Origin: Acholeplasmataceae bacterium
GTDB lineage: Bacteria; Bacillota_I; Bacilli_A; Acholeplasmatales; Acholeplasmataceae
Direction of reading: 5' to 3'
Assembly: GCA_007692425.1 (NCBI GenBank)
Contig: RECG01000006.1
Coordinates: 89,288-153,287, forward strand
Length of the DNA stretch: 64,000 nt
Part shown: in pieces, positions 19,353-28,489 of the stretch
Layout of the letters: every line of letters begins with the position of its first letter
How positions within the stretch are numbered: the stretch's first letter is position 1
The notes under the pieces: generated by a model
Seen by the model: only the letters and a program-made list of their open reading frames with translations
What the model was told of the DNA's origin: nothing
Databases searched by the model: none
Position numbers and translations under genes: made by a program

Positions 19353-22328
19353 TCAAGGTCTTTCAGTGGCTTCAAGGATGTTAAACCAATTACCGTAAAG
19401 ATTAAAATAATTGGCATCAAATACACCGACGACCTCACCACCAACCTCAAGGGTTGAAAGCATGTATTCAAAGAATTGGCGACGATTGATGTCACGGATG
19501 GTTTGGAAACGCAAGGCATCGTCAGCAGAAGCAAATTCCACATCTTCCAACATCTTGAAGATCAACTCACGCTGCATGTGGGTATTGTTATAACGGTTGA
19601 GTATCGGATTCAAATAAGCAGTGACAGCAGTCTGGACGGCAGAGGGTAGGACCACGCCTTCAGGTGATTCCTTCTCAACGAGATAGAACTCGATCTGCCC
19701 GGCTGTGAGCGTTTCTGAATCTTCGTTGTAAGCATTGCGCTCGTCATCATCCGAGATATAGCGTCCATCTTCATCGCTTGATTCCTTGAAAATGGCACTG
19801 ACCGGTTCGCGGACAGAAGTGGCAAGGATCAGATGCCAACCGAAGGACGACTGGACTTCATCAAGCGCATCACGGGTAATCACGTCACTGTAGAGGTCGA
19901 GATACGGGAACTTCGATTCATCATCAACCATGTCGGCGAGTCTGGCATGGATGTCCATGGCGCGGTTGTAGAAGACTTTGTCAAGCACGCCTGCACCGGT
20001 GATGAAGTTCGAGGTGTTCGTAACGGCGCTCTGAATGCTTTCAAATCTGAGGTGGAAGCCCAATTGACGATATTCAGCCCAAATTTGCTCCAAGGTGTAA
20101 TCATAAGGCGGAATCTTGTTTTCACCACGGAAGATACGTCCGGTTGCATTGAATTCGTCAGCCAATGCACGCAGGCCTTCTGATTGGCCTTTGTAGTTGC
20201 CGACACGCTGGTAAAGCAATTCAACCAGGTTGACCAGGCCATCCAAGACCTGATCGCGTCCTTCCGGACTCAATTTGTCAAGATATTCGGCCGGATTATC
20301 GGGCGAACCATCGCCATTTTCATCGACGTAGATTAGCAAATGACTGACATTGATTGACTCGAAGAATGCGTGTTGTTTGGCAGCCAGGTCCGCAAGTTTT
20401 TCATAAATACTGTAATCATCGCCGTCATAATGGGCATTCATGTCTTGCAAGTATTGTTGTCTGAGTTCGGGGTAAATATAGAGCTGGTTCACGGCTTCCG
20501 CGTTGGTGGTGACACCAAAAGCAAGGAGCAGGAAGTTGTCGCGACCCATGCTGGCCGGGTAACCGGCGGTCGCGAACTGGTCGGCAGAGAACTGACGGAT
20601 GATATCCTTGAACTGTTCCTCGTAGTTATCTCGGTCGGTTTCACTGATTGAATAGTCTTCGCTGTTTAACAACCAAAGGTTGGACAACTGGTCAAGCGCC
20701 AAGTTGATGCCATAAGATGCTTCAAGACGGTCATACAGTTCACGGACCGTGATTTCATAATCAGCAAAATCAGCAATCACGTCACCGGCACGGTTCCTTG
20801 TCGTCCCTTCGTAACCGTAATATTGTTCGTAGAAAGCGCGTACAATGGGGTCATAAATGTTGACTGTCAGGTCCTCGTAGAGCGTTTGAACCGCAGTGGT
20901 GATATAAGCGTTGGTCAAACGGCTTTCAAAAATCTTATCATACATTTCTTGCCGGATGGCGTCTGCATCTTCGGTATCGGCAAAGATTTCCTTGTCGGGA
21001 TCTTCAGGATCTTCAATCAAGATGCCTTCCTCAGAATCACTGTCGTCACTCAACTTGAAAACAAGATAACGAGAGTTACCAAACGTCTGGACGCGGGATG
21101 AAAAGGGTCTTCCCTCAGCCGGATCATCGGGATCGATGCTGTCTGCTGCAGCAAGGGTGTTGTATATGTGATTGCGCAGCGAGGCATTCAGCTTGGTCAG
21201 TTCATCATATGTGTAAGAAGTGTTGAAATCAGCACCGCCGACACCGACAATGGTGCCGTCCAAAGCGATTTCAATTTCCGAGGCCGGATTCAGGAAGTTG
21301 TAAATCCTGACAAACGCCTCCAAGACTTCCTCATTGGTCATGGACACGTCACGCAAACCGGTTTCACGGTTGGTGCTGATGACGTAGGCTTTGTAATAAT
21401 TTTCGTAATCAAGTACGCTGATGGTGCTTCTGTCTTCATAATCAGCGCCAAGTTTACCCAAAAGGTTCAGGTTTTCAAGAATGGTTTTGACGTGACCATA
21501 TGAAATGGTGTCATTGAGATCGATGTATCCAGGTTCACCCACCGGAATGCGGATATCGGGCACTTGATACCACAAACCACGGGCATCAGCCTTGATGCTG
21601 GCCTTGTATAGCGCCGCATTCGCTTCATTCAAATTGATGAAACGGATGACAAGCGTTTCGACATCATAACGGCCTTGACGGTTGTTTCGATAATAGGCAA
21701 GCACGTTCTCATCGCTGATGAATACGGTGCTTTCTTCATCAAGCACTTCCTCGGCCAGTTTTTGCTGGGCGAAATAACGTTGTGCGACACGAAGTTCATA
21801 ACGGGTGACGATGGCCGGAATGGAGGCATAGCCACTGTAAGGTGTGTCTTGCGTGTTGACAAGGTCGACCAAGGCGGCAATAATATCAGTGATGACCAAC
21901 GCATTGTCAAGTAGATACAACGAATCCGCATATTGTTCGATGTTTCTATAAAAACGTTCAGGGTTCTGCTCGAAAAGCCTTTCCAGATTGTCTTTGTTTG
22001 ACGTGCCGTGGATCGCGTTGTTGACGGTGTCATCAAAATACTCGTTGGCATCCTCGTCACCATCGGCAAGTAAATTCCTGACAATCACAAGCTCGTCGGC
22101 AAACAGTTTTTCATCAATCATGGTAGCCAGGATGGTTGCACCCTGCAAACGTAATTGATTGTATAATGCTTTTTCGGTGATGGTGATGTCACCGAGTGTC
22201 AGATAGACGTTGTCGGACAAATCACCATAGGGTGTGTCGTCGCCGCGATTGCATGCGGCCAACGTCAGAACACTTGCCACTACGAGCATGAAAATGGCAA
22301 GCTTTCTTAGTGTTTTGAATCGGTTCAT
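19353..22328 (-). CDS. Very large PrsA/SurA-like parvulin lipoprotein
   Basis: A 991-residue exported lipoprotein. The signal peptide ends at lipobox LTLAAC (Cys 26), and the ATG at 22328 has an AAGGAG SD. The mature N-terminus (VYLTLGDITITEKALYNQLR) resembles the first strand-helix of PrsA/SurA foldases. Parvulin hallmarks appear far apart: VSHLLIYV (near 655) and FGWHLILAT (near 828), so the isomerase core would carry an insertion of about 100 residues beyond the family norm. The total is about three times the usual PrsA length. A DENGDGSPD loop next to the parvulin start looks Ca2+-binding. Probable role: folding or transport of secreted proteins outside the membrane. Catalytic activity is uncertain. 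It is transcribed alone, divergent from yycJ. Confidence 0.7.
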   Translation of the reverse strand: MNRFKTLRKLAIFMLVVASVLTLAACNRGDDTPYGDLSDNVYLTLGDITITEKALYNQLRLQGATILATMIDEKLFADELVIVRNLLADGDEDANEYFDDTVNNAIHGTSNKDNLERLFEQNPERFYRNIEQYADSLYLLDNALVITDIIAALVDLVNTQDTPYSGYASIPAIVTRYELRVAQRYFAQQKLAEEVLDEESTVFISDENVLAYYRNNRQGRYDVETLVIRFINLNEANAALYKASIKADARGLWYQVPDIRIPVGEPGYIDLNDTISYGHVKTILENLNLLGKLGADYEDRSTISVLDYENYYKAYVISTNRETGLRDVSMTNEEVLEAFVRIYNFLNPASEIEIALDGTIVGVGGADFNTSYTYDELTKLNASLRNHIYNTLAAADSIDPDDPAEGRPFSSRVQTFGNSRYLVFKLSDDSDSEEGILIEDPEDPDKEIFADTEDADAIRQEMYDKIFESRLTNAYITTAVQTLYEDLTVNIYDPIVRAFYEQYYGYEGTTRNRAGDVIADFADYEITVRELYDRLEASYGINLALDQLSNLWLLNSEDYSISETDRDNYEEQFKDIIRQFSADQFATAGYPASMGRDNFLLLAFGVTTNAEAVNQLYIYPELRQQYLQDMNAHYDGDDYSIYEKLADLAAKQHAFFESINVSHLLIYVDENGDGSPDNPAEYLDKLSPEGRDQVLDGLVNLVELLYQRVGNYKGQSEGLRALADEFNATGRIFRGENKIPPYDYTLEQIWAEYRQLGFHLRFESIQSAVTNTSNFITGAGVLDKVFYNRAMDIHARLADMVDDESKFPYLDLYSDVITRDALDEVQSSFGWHLILATSVREPVSAIFKESSDEDGRYISDDDERNAYNEDSETLTAGQIEFYLVEKESPEGVVLPSAVQTAVTAYLNPILNRYNNTHMQRELIFKMLEDVEFASADDALRFQTIRDINRRQFFEYMLSTLEVGGEVVGVFDANYFNLYGNWFNILEATERP

Positions 22329-22369
22329 GATGTGTACACTCCTTCTTTGTATTTCATACAAGCATTATT

Positions 22370-22398
22370 AATATAGCATGTTTACCAGGGTATTGCAA
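22370..22398 (-). promoter_or_regulatory. Predicted sigma-A promoter of the PrsA-like gene
   Basis: On the minus strand TTGCAA (22393-22398), a 17-nt spacer and TATATT (22370-22375), with a TGC extension before the -10. Confidence 0.65.
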
Positions 22399-22435
22399 CC
22401 ACTTTCATTTTATTTGATAATCTCACACATTTATA

Positions 22436-22461
22436 TGGTAAAATATACAAAGGTGATTGCA
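22436..22461 (+). promoter_or_regulatory. Compact extended -10 promoter plus SD of yycJ
   Basis: TGG-TAAAAT (22436-22444), AGGTGAT (22451-22457) and ATG 22461, with 16 nt between -10 and start. Confidence 0.65.
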
Positions 22462-23234
22462 TGGACATCCATATCCTGGCCAGTGGCTCCAAAGGAAACG
22501 CCACCGTCATTCGCTCGGGTGATATCCGCTTGATGATTGACGCCGGTATCAGTTTCCCGAAAATCAAACAAAGAATGCAACAACACAAAGAGGAGTTGAC
22601 CCAGGTTAAAACTCTTTTTCTTACACACGAGCACGGCGATCACATCGCCGGTCTTAAAGGATTGCTCAAACAAGGTTTTATCGAAGAAGTGTTTTTGACC
22701 AAGGGAACTTATCATGCACTACCCGCTGACTTGATACCGCTCTTCCCGCCCAGGGTTCACTTTATTCAAAACGAAGTGCCGGTTCGCTGGAACGGTTTTG
22801 TCGTGACACCTTTTGCCGTCTCACATGATGCCGCCGAACCTGTGGCCTTCATTTTTGAAGAAAATGGCAAAAAAGTGGTTCATCTGACTGACACCGGATA
22901 TGTTGATCAAAGTTATCATGCATTGTTAAGTGATGCCGACCTCTATCTTGTGGAAGCCAATCACGACCCGGTCAAACTGATGCATTCGCCAAGACCATTC
23001 CCTTTGAAAAAACGGATTCTCGGTGAACGAGGTCATCTTTCCAACGAGGATGCCGCCTGGTTGGTCAATCGGTTGGTCGGCAAACGCAAAAGCGTATGGA
23101 TCGTCACCCATATCTCCGAAGACTGCAACACCGCACTCGATATCGAGGAAGCCATCGTCAGAATGTTCGATGACCCGACCAAGGTCGAGGTTTACTACAC
23201 CACGCAGGACGGATTGCCGGTGATCACATTATGA
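22461..23234 (+). CDS. walJ: YycJ/WalJ metallo-beta-lactamase-fold hydrolase
   Basis: A 257-residue MBL-fold protein. It carries the zinc motif THEHGDH (LFLTHEHGDHIAGL, near 55), a later Asp ligand (HLTDTGYV), and the YycJ start HILASGSKGNATVI. In Firmicutes it lies in the walRK cluster, upstream of rlmH, and is linked to cell wall or DNA repair functions, probably as a 5' exonuclease. Here walRK itself is absent, but the link to rlmH is kept, by a direct overlap. Confidence 0.88.
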   Translation: MDIHILASGSKGNATVIRSGDIRLMIDAGISFPKIKQRMQQHKEELTQVKTLFLTHEHGDHIAGLKGLLKQGFIEEVFLTKGTYHALPADLIPLFPPRVHFIQNEVPVRWNGFVVTPFAVSHDAAEPVAFIFEENGKKVVHLTDTGYVDQSYHALLSDADLYLVEANHDPVKLMHSPRPFPLKKRILGERGHLSNEDAAWLVNRLVGKRKSVWIVTHISEDCNTALDIEEAIVRMFDDPTKVEVYYTTQDGLPVITL

Positions 23235-23674
23235 TGAAAATCATTTGTGTCGGAAAACTGTCACAACCTCATCTCAAAACCGGCATCGAGCATTATCAAA
23301 AACAATTGCCGTTCAAACTGACCTGGATCGACATCAAGGATGAACCCGATGTACGAGGGCTTGACAAGGAAGGCGAACGGATTATAAGCAAACTCAAATC
23401 AGATGATTTGATCATCGCGCTTGCCATTGAAGGCACTTCATTGGACAGTGAGGGGTTTGCCAGACTGCTGGATGATGCTTTTTCTTATCATCAAGGTGAC
23501 CTCGTTTGGATCATCGGTGGGTCCCATGGACTTTCCGAGGCCGTCAAAAAAAGAGCAAGCAAACTGATTTCTTTTTCCAACCTTACCTTTCCTCATCAAT
23601 TGATGAGACTGATCTTGATCGAGCAGATCTATCGAGGGGTCTCGATCATGAGACAACACCCTTATCATAAGTGA
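23231..23674 (+). CDS. rlmH: 23S rRNA (pseudouridine1915-N3)-methyltransferase RlmH
   Basis: A 147-residue SPOUT methyltransferase that methylates Psi1915 in helix 69 of 23S rRNA. The SPOUT knot motif is WIIGGSHGLSEAVKKRA, and the C-terminal LRLILIEQIYRG...HPYHK is the RlmH signature. It is slightly shorter than the 159 residues of B. subtilis. It overlaps walJ (ATGATG; 23234 is an alternative start). Confidence 0.93.
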   Translation: MMKIICVGKLSQPHLKTGIEHYQKQLPFKLTWIDIKDEPDVRGLDKEGERIISKLKSDDLIIALAIEGTSLDSEGFARLLDDAFSYHQGDLVWIIGGSHGLSEAVKKRASKLISFSNLTFPHQLMRLILIEQIYRGVSIMRQHPYHK

Positions 23675-23683
23675 GGTGATGAC

Positions 23684-24307
23684 ATGACCCACATATTCTG
23701 GGATTTCAACGGCACCATCCTGGATGATGCCCGTCTTTGTCATGACATCTTGGTGGACATGTTGGCGGAAGAAGGACAGCCAACAGTCAGTTATGACGAA
23801 TATCTCATGATTTTTGATTTCCCTGTCGAAGCGTATTATGCCAAAGTCTATGATTTCAGCAAAACCAGCTTTGACGTGCTGGCACAACGATTCATCGAAC
23901 GCTATCAGCCCCAAAGCCTGCATTTGAAACTTCACGACCATGTCTTGACCGTCATTGATCATTTTGCCCGTCAAGGCATCCAAAACGTCCTGCTTTCGGC
24001 CTCTGAACAAAATAATCTTCTTGAACAACTCGAACATTATGGCATCGGTCACCACTTTGCCCATGTGCTCGGCACAAGCAATGTCCATGCTGCCAGTAAA
24101 ATCGATGTGGCCCGACAGTTCATCACTAATCAAAAGATCGATCCAAGCGCCATCATCCTCGTCGGTGACACGCTCCATGATGCCGAAGTCGCCGAAGCCT
24201 TGGGCTGCCGGGTCGTCCTTTACACCAAAGGCCATCAACATCCCGACAGGCTGACAGCCTATGATAATATTGACGATTTTCGTCAATTGATTGATATAAT
24301 GAAATAA
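23684..24307 (+). CDS. HAD-superfamily phosphatase, phosphoglycolate-phosphatase-like
   Basis: A 207-residue HAD hydrolase. Motif I is WDFNGTILDD: the nucleophile Asp is there, but the second Asp of DxD is Asn, a variant I recall from a WDWNGTLLDD subgroup. Motif II is LLSAS, and motif III/IV is ILVGDTLHDAEVAEALG. A helical cap lies between them. Substrate unknown. AGGTGAT precedes the ATG by 3 nt. The gene follows rlmH by 9 nt. Confidence 0.8.
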   Translation: MTHIFWDFNGTILDDARLCHDILVDMLAEEGQPTVSYDEYLMIFDFPVEAYYAKVYDFSKTSFDVLAQRFIERYQPQSLHLKLHDHVLTVIDHFARQGIQNVLLSASEQNNLLEQLEHYGIGHHFAHVLGTSNVHAASKIDVARQFITNQKIDPSAIILVGDTLHDAEVAEALGCRVVLYTKGHQHPDRLTAYDNIDDFRQLIDIMK

Positions 24308-24320
24308 AGGAGTGATCACG

Positions 24321-25181
24321 ATGGCGAAAAAAACGGCTGTGCTCGCATGCAGCAATTCAGGGCTTGATTATTTGGATTATCCCAAGGATATCCGGATTTT
24401 GCGTTCGGTCATCCATTTCGAGGATGATGACAAGGCCTATGATGATTTCGTCGACATGGATGCCAAGACCTTTTACAACCGGATTGCCAAACATCCCGAC
24501 AATGTGCCGAAGACCTCTTACGTCTCGGTCGGACGCATGATCGAAATCTTCAAGGAATTAGAAGAAGAAGGTTATGAGGAGGCACTTGTCATCACCATCT
24601 CATCCGCACTCAGCGGGTTGTATGAAGCTGTCCGACGCACGGCGCAGACAGACGAGGTCACTTTGAAGGTCACGGTTTTCGATTCCAAGACACTGGCGTT
24701 CGCACAGGCCTATATGGTTCTGGAAGCGCATCGTCTGCTCTCAGAAGGCAAACCGATGGACAAGGTGCTTGAGGCTTTGGAAACGATTCGTGACAACGAC
24801 ATGGTCTACTTTGCCGTTGACACCTTGCTTTATCTGGTCAAGAATGGACGTTTGTCCAAACTGCAAGGCACACTTGGCACCATGTTGAAACTCAAGCCGT
24901 TGTTGATGCTGGGTGATGATGGCAAGGTGGTCACACTCGAAAAGATCAGAACCACGCCCAAGGCACAGCAACGCGTGCTTGAGAAGTATTTCGATGACAC
25001 CAAAGACAAGAAGGTGTTATCGTATATCGCACATGCCCACAACGAAGAGGCGGCTGCCTGGTTCAAATCGGAAATCCAGAAAATCTATCCGAAACGAGAG
25101 GTTGTCGTGGCTCACCTGACACCGGTGGTCGGCGCCCATACAGGACCGAAAGCCATCGGTCTGGGTTATATCAGATTATAA
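24321..25181 (+). CDS. DegV/FakB family fatty-acid-binding protein
   Basis: A 286-residue DegV protein. FakB members bind a free fatty acid and present it to the FakA kinase for phosphorylation before phospholipid synthesis. Visible family blocks: TSYVSVGRMIEIFKEL, ALVITISSALSGLYEA, VFDSKTLAFAQA, LVKNGRLSKLQG and the C-terminal VGAHTGPKAIGLGY. No FakA gene is in the window, though plsX is. ATG 24321 has SD AAAGGAGTGA. A terminator follows. Confidence 0.88.
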   Translation: MAKKTAVLACSNSGLDYLDYPKDIRILRSVIHFEDDDKAYDDFVDMDAKTFYNRIAKHPDNVPKTSYVSVGRMIEIFKELEEEGYEEALVITISSALSGLYEAVRRTAQTDEVTLKVTVFDSKTLAFAQAYMVLEAHRLLSEGKPMDKVLEALETIRDNDMVYFAVDTLLYLVKNGRLSKLQGTLGTMLKLKPLLMLGDDGKVVTLEKIRTTPKAQQRVLEKYFDDTKDKKVLSYIAHAHNEEAAAWFKSEIQKIYPKREVVVAHLTPVVGAHTGPKAIGLGYIRL

Positions 25182-25193
25182 GCAAAACCTGGC

Positions 25194-25230
25194 AAAAGAG
25201 GATGCGTCAATCAGACGCATCCTCTTTTTT
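25194..25230. terminator. Bidirectional intrinsic terminator between degV-like and pdxT
   Basis: A 15-bp perfect stem (25194-25208 with 25214-25228) and loop AATCA, A-run before and T-run after. It ends both convergent genes and overlaps the pdxT 3' end. Confidence 0.9.
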
Positions 25231-25788
25231 GATGATTGATAAGAATAAAGCATGGACAGTGGGATCCGCTGACAACTCCGGATGAAAGGCCGTGCCGATC
25301 ATCTGTCCTTGCCGGGCGGCGACCACACGATCATCTACGGTTGCAAGCACATCGACTTCGTCGCCATAGGAAGCGATATAAGGTGCACGGATGAACACCA
25401 TTTCCAAAGGGTTTCCTTGAAAAGGGGCGGTTGTGACAAAGCTGCCGAGTTGTCGGCCGTAAGCATTGCGTCTGACCGTGACATCCATGGTTTTGAAATG
25501 GCCATCTTCGCGTCCTTCGATGTCTTTGGCGAGTAAAATCAAACCGGCACATGTGCCCAGAACGGGCAACCCCTGTTCAATTTTCTGTTTGAGCGGCTCA
25601 TGGAGATCAAGGTCTTTCAACAGTTTGCCCATGGTGGTCGATTCGCCACCAGGCAACACCAGACCATCCATCTCTTGATCCGCATCCTTTCTTTGTCGAA
25701 TTTCAAAGGTGTCTGCGCCCAATTGTTTCAAGATGGCGGCATGTTCGACGAATGCCCCCTGAAGCGCCAGGATGCCGATACGGATCAT
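25207..25788 (-). CDS. pdxT: Pyridoxal 5'-phosphate synthase glutaminase subunit
   Basis: A 193-residue class I glutaminase that supplies ammonia to PdxS. It has the start IGILALQGAFVEH, the oxyanion region LPGGESTTMGKLL, the nucleophile Cys in GTCAGLILLA, and His-Glu in AFHPELS. All catalytic residues are present. It follows pdxS with a 1-nt overlap on the minus strand. Confidence 0.96.
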   Translation of the reverse strand: MIRIGILALQGAFVEHAAILKQLGADTFEIRQRKDADQEMDGLVLPGGESTTMGKLLKDLDLHEPLKQKIEQGLPVLGTCAGLILLAKDIEGREDGHFKTMDVTVRRNAYGRQLGSFVTTAPFQGNPLEMVFIRAPYIASYGDEVDVLATVDDRVVAARQGQMIGTAFHPELSADPTVHALFLSIIKKEDASD

Positions 25789-26666
25789 TACTTGCCCCGC
25801 TCGGACATGATGAGATCAATCTCATCCTCATTGATGCCGACCATCGCTTCACCGAGATTCTTGGATACTTCGGCCAGCACTTTCGGATCATTGTAATTCG
25901 TGACCGCCTTGACAATGGCGTCGGCCCGTTTTTGCGGGTTGCCTGACTTGAAGATGCCTGAACCGACAAACACGCCCTCAGCACCCAGCTGCATCATCAA
26001 GGCCGCATCCGCTGGTGTGGCGATGCCGCCGGCAGCGAAATTAACGACCGGCAGTTTGCCATGTTCGTGCACGTAACGGATCAGGTCGATGGAGACCATC
26101 CATTCTTTTTGAAGGACATAAAGCTCATCTTCACGCATCGATTGGATGCGTTTGATCTCACGTTGGATGCCACGCATGTGCCGGACGGCTTGAATGACAT
26201 CACCGGTTCCCGGTTCGCCTTTGGTACGGATCATGGCGGCCCCTTCGCTGATGCGTCTGAGGGCTTCGCCCAGATCCTTGGCGCCACAGACGAAAGGCAC
26301 GGCAAAGCGGGTCTTGTCGATGTGATACACATCGTCAGCGGGTGAAAGCACTTCGCTTTCATCAATATAATCGATGTCAATCGCTTCCAAAATACGAGCT
26401 TCCATGAAATGGCCGATACGGACCTTGGCCATGACCGGTATGGAGACCGCTTGTTGGATTTCCTGGATCATGGTGGGATCACTCATGCGAGAGACGCCGC
26501 CGGCGGCACGGATATCGGCCGGTATGCGTTCAAGCGCCATAACGGCGCAGGCACCGGCCTGTTCGGCGATTTTGGCCTGTTCGACGTCTGTCACGTCCAT
26601 GATGACGCCGCCTTTCAGCATTTGTGCCAATTCTTTGTTCAGTTGATAACGTTTGTTGTCCATCAT
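25788..26666 (-). CDS. pdxS: Pyridoxal 5'-phosphate synthase subunit PdxS
   Basis: Makes PLP from ribose 5-phosphate, glyceraldehyde 3-phosphate and ammonia. Both catalytic lysines are in their motifs ([10 protein letters not shown] and [11 protein letters not shown]), along with [20 protein letters not shown]. Length is 292 residues. ATG 26666 sits 7 nt after GGAGG; the in-frame GTG at 26681 is inside that SD. It is divergent from pdxR, its likely regulator. The substrate ribose 5-phosphate can come from rpiB in the same window. Confidence 0.97.
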   Translation of the reverse strand: MMDNKRYQLNKELAQMLKGGVIMDVTDVEQAKIAEQAGACAVMALERIPADIRAAGGVSRMSDPTMIQEIQQAVSIPVMAKVRIGHFMEARILEAIDIDYIDESEVLSPADDVYHIDKTRFAVPFVCGAKDLGEALRRISEGAAMIRTKGEPGTGDVIQAVRHMRGIQREIKRIQSMREDELYVLQKEWMVSIDLIRYVHEHGKLPVVNFAAGGIATPADAALMMQLGAEGVFVGSGIFKSGNPQKRADAIVKAVTNYNDPKVLAEVSKNLGEAMVGINEDEIDLIMSERGK

Positions 26667-26700
26667 GAAAAAAACCTCCACTTGTATTTATGTCACTTCT

Positions 26701-26760
26701 ATTATAAAATAGAAACTGGTATGGTTAAATAGTCAGATATATAAAATATGACCATACCAG
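26701..26760. promoter_or_regulatory. pdxS/pdxR intergenic control region with 10-bp inverted repeat
   Basis: CTGGTATGGT (26716-26725) and ACCATACCAG (26751-26760) are perfect inverted repeats with centres 35 nt apart. The minus-strand pdxS promoter has TATAAT at 26706-26701 with TTAACC (26728-26723) as a -35, so the left half-site lies in its spacer. The right half-site abuts the pdxR SD. TATAAA at 26740-26745 may be the pdxR -10. MocR-type PdxR proteins bind paired sites in such spaces, so I infer this is the operator for both genes. Confidence 0.65.
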
Positions 26761-26772
26761 ATGAGGATAAAC

Positions 26773-28197
26773 ATGCTGACGATATATTTAGATGAACATG
26801 CCAAAAAGCCGTTATACATGCAACTCTATGATCATGTCAGACAAGCAATCATCGAAGGACGTGTCGAAGCGCATGAAAAACTGCCGTCAAAACGCCGTCT
26901 GGCAGCACACTTGAAAGTCAGCACCTTGACTGTCGAGCAAGCTTATCAGCAGTTGATTGTCGAAGGCTATGTGTATGCAATTGAAAAGAAAGGTTATTTT
27001 GTCGAACCATACATCGCACCTGAGATCAAACCCGTCAGACGTCTGAAAACCCATCACGAAGCGCGTGTTTCCGCACCGGCTCCCACATTGGCTTTCAAAA
27101 CCAATGTGGTGGACACCGATCTTTTTCCAAATCAGACATGGGCGAAACTCGCACGCGAGGTATTGTCTGAAAACCACCACGAAATGTTGAATGTGACCCA
27201 TCCGCAAGGATTGCCGTTGTTAAGGGAAGAAATCGCGCGACACCTCGCCCGCTATCGCGGCATCGATGCCGATCCCGCACGCATCATCATCGGATCCGGA
27301 TCTGAATCATTGCTCGCCATGATCGTTCAAATCATCGGTAGGCGTTCACATTATGCAATGGAAGATCCAGGCTATCCGAAAATTCATGACTTGCTCAAAG
27401 GCAATGATGTCAAATTGACCTTGATTCCGCTTGATGAATCAGGACTTCGTCTCGATGCACTCATGCAGGCGAATGCCGATGTGGTCCACATCACGCCCTC
27501 ACACCAGTTCCCATCGGGCATCGTCATGCCGATCAAAAGAAGAAACGAACTGCTGAACTGGTCATATCTCGAACCGCAACGTCATATCATTGAAGATGAC
27601 TATGATTCCGAATTCCGGTTTCAAGGCAAACCGATTCCGGCTTTGCTTGGTCTTGACGAGCAAGACAAGGTCATCTATATGAACACATTCACCAAAAGTC
27701 TGGCGCCTTCGTTCAGAATCAGTTATCTGGTGTTGCCCGCCCATCTGATGCCACGGTATCGCGAGGTTTCCGTTTATCATAGCTGCAGCGTGCCCAACTT
27801 CGAACAATACATTTTATACAAGTTCATGAAAGGCAGTTATTTCGAAAGACATATCAGCCGCATGAGAAAAGCCTACAAATTCAAGCTGGACCTGATCATA
27901 TCCGCCTTTCAGCCAGCCGTTGATGCCGGTGAGATCCGTATCATGGGTGCAGACGCAGGGTTACATTTCACAATCAAAGATCTAAGAGGTTTTGATGAAC
28001 GGACCTTGGTTGATCGCGCAGCTGAAGAAGGTGTCCAGGTGACAGGCATGAGCCGCTATCGACACAGGTCAGAAAAAGTCGGATCTGACCATGCCACTTT
28101 GGTCATCGGCTATTCAGGTCTCTCGACAAAAGCGCTCGAACAAGGGCTTGAGGCATTGTCCAAAGCCTGGTATTTGACACGATCAGACAAGGCATGA
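26773..28197 (+). CDS. pdxR: PdxR-like MocR transcriptional regulator (GntR HTH plus aminotransferase fold)
   Basis: A 474-residue regulator. An N-terminal GntR winged helix (about 10-75, KKPLYMQLYDHVRQAIIEG, LPSKRRLAAHLKVSTLTVEQAY) is joined to a fold-type I aminotransferase domain (about 110-470). The PLP lysine is in TFTKSLAPSFRIS, and the Asp motif in EDDYDSEFRF is intact. PdxR senses PLP and controls pdxST, which lies divergently next door. ATG 26773 is preferred over 26761 because the GAGGA SD overlaps the earlier ATG. Confidence 0.88.
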   Translation: MLTIYLDEHAKKPLYMQLYDHVRQAIIEGRVEAHEKLPSKRRLAAHLKVSTLTVEQAYQQLIVEGYVYAIEKKGYFVEPYIAPEIKPVRRLKTHHEARVSAPAPTLAFKTNVVDTDLFPNQTWAKLAREVLSENHHEMLNVTHPQGLPLLREEIARHLARYRGIDADPARIIIGSGSESLLAMIVQIIGRRSHYAMEDPGYPKIHDLLKGNDVKLTLIPLDESGLRLDALMQANADVVHITPSHQFPSGIVMPIKRRNELLNWSYLEPQRHIIEDDYDSEFRFQGKPIPALLGLDEQDKVIYMNTFTKSLAPSFRISYLVLPAHLMPRYREVSVYHSCSVPNFEQYILYKFMKGSYFERHISRMRKAYKFKLDLIISAFQPAVDAGEIRIMGADAGLHFTIKDLRGFDERTLVDRAAEEGVQVTGMSRYRHRSEKVGSDHATLVIGYSGLSTKALEQGLEALSKAWYLTRSDKA

Positions 28198-28296
28198 GTT
28201 CATCATCTCCACATGATCGTTTCAGGGCCTGATCAATTTGTTTGATGTTGTCAAGACCATCGGTTGGTGGCAATGTCATATTTGTGGTTGGCTTTC

Positions 28297-28325
28297 TTGT
28301 ATTTTCAAACAACCTGTGATACACT
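28297..28325 (+). promoter_or_regulatory. Promoter of the aromatic amino acid operon
   Basis: TTGTAT (28297-28302), a 17-nt spacer and TACACT (28320-28325), with an extended -10 TGA at 28317-28319. The predicted start, near 28332, leaves an approximately 175-nt leader before aroF. The space from the pdxR stop (28198) to here shows nothing else I recognise. Confidence 0.6.
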
Positions 28326-28351
28326 GTCTACAAACAAGAAAGGTGATCACC

Positions 28352-28396
28352 ATGTCATTGGTTCAACGCGCTGTTTACGCTTATACTTATGATTGA
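28352..28396 (+). CDS. Tyr-rich leader peptide of the aro operon
   Basis: A 14-codon reading frame, MSLVQRAVYAYTYD, with Tyr at positions 9, 11 and 13 (codons 28376, 28382 and 28388) and a TGA at 28394. It has a good SD (AAAGGTGAT, 28339-28347). Three Tyr in the last six residues, just upstream of hairpins ending in an intrinsic terminator and a DAHP synthase gene, is the classic layout of a ribosome-sensing attenuator. It is too short to be a functional protein in its own right. Confidence 0.75.
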   Translation: MSLVQRAVYAYTYD

Positions 28397-28397
28397 C

Positions 28398-28489
28398 AAA
28401 GGACTGCCCGGGCATTCCTTTTTGAGCAAGTAGAAGGAACAGCCAACACATGACACGATCATCCTTGGGGTTCCTCAGGGATTTTTTTA
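28398..28489 (+). promoter_or_regulatory. Transcription attenuator with mutually exclusive hairpins
   Basis: Five segments can pair in sequence. Segment 0 (28398-28407, AAAGGAcTGC) pairs with segment 1 (GCAtTCCTTT, 28412-28421). Segment 1 (GGCaTTCCTT, 28411-28420) pairs with segment 2 (AAGGAAcaGCC, 28434-28444). Segment 2 (AGGAACagCCAA, 28435-28446) pairs with segment 3 (TTGGgGTTCCT, 28465-28475). The terminator stem is 28461-28469 with 28474-28482, followed by a T-run (28482-28488). A ribosome at the leader stop would cover segment 0, allow 1:2 and so the terminator. A ribosome stalled at the first Tyr codons leaves 0:1, then the 2:3 antiterminator. Pairings are seen; the mechanism is inferred. 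Confidence 0.7.
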
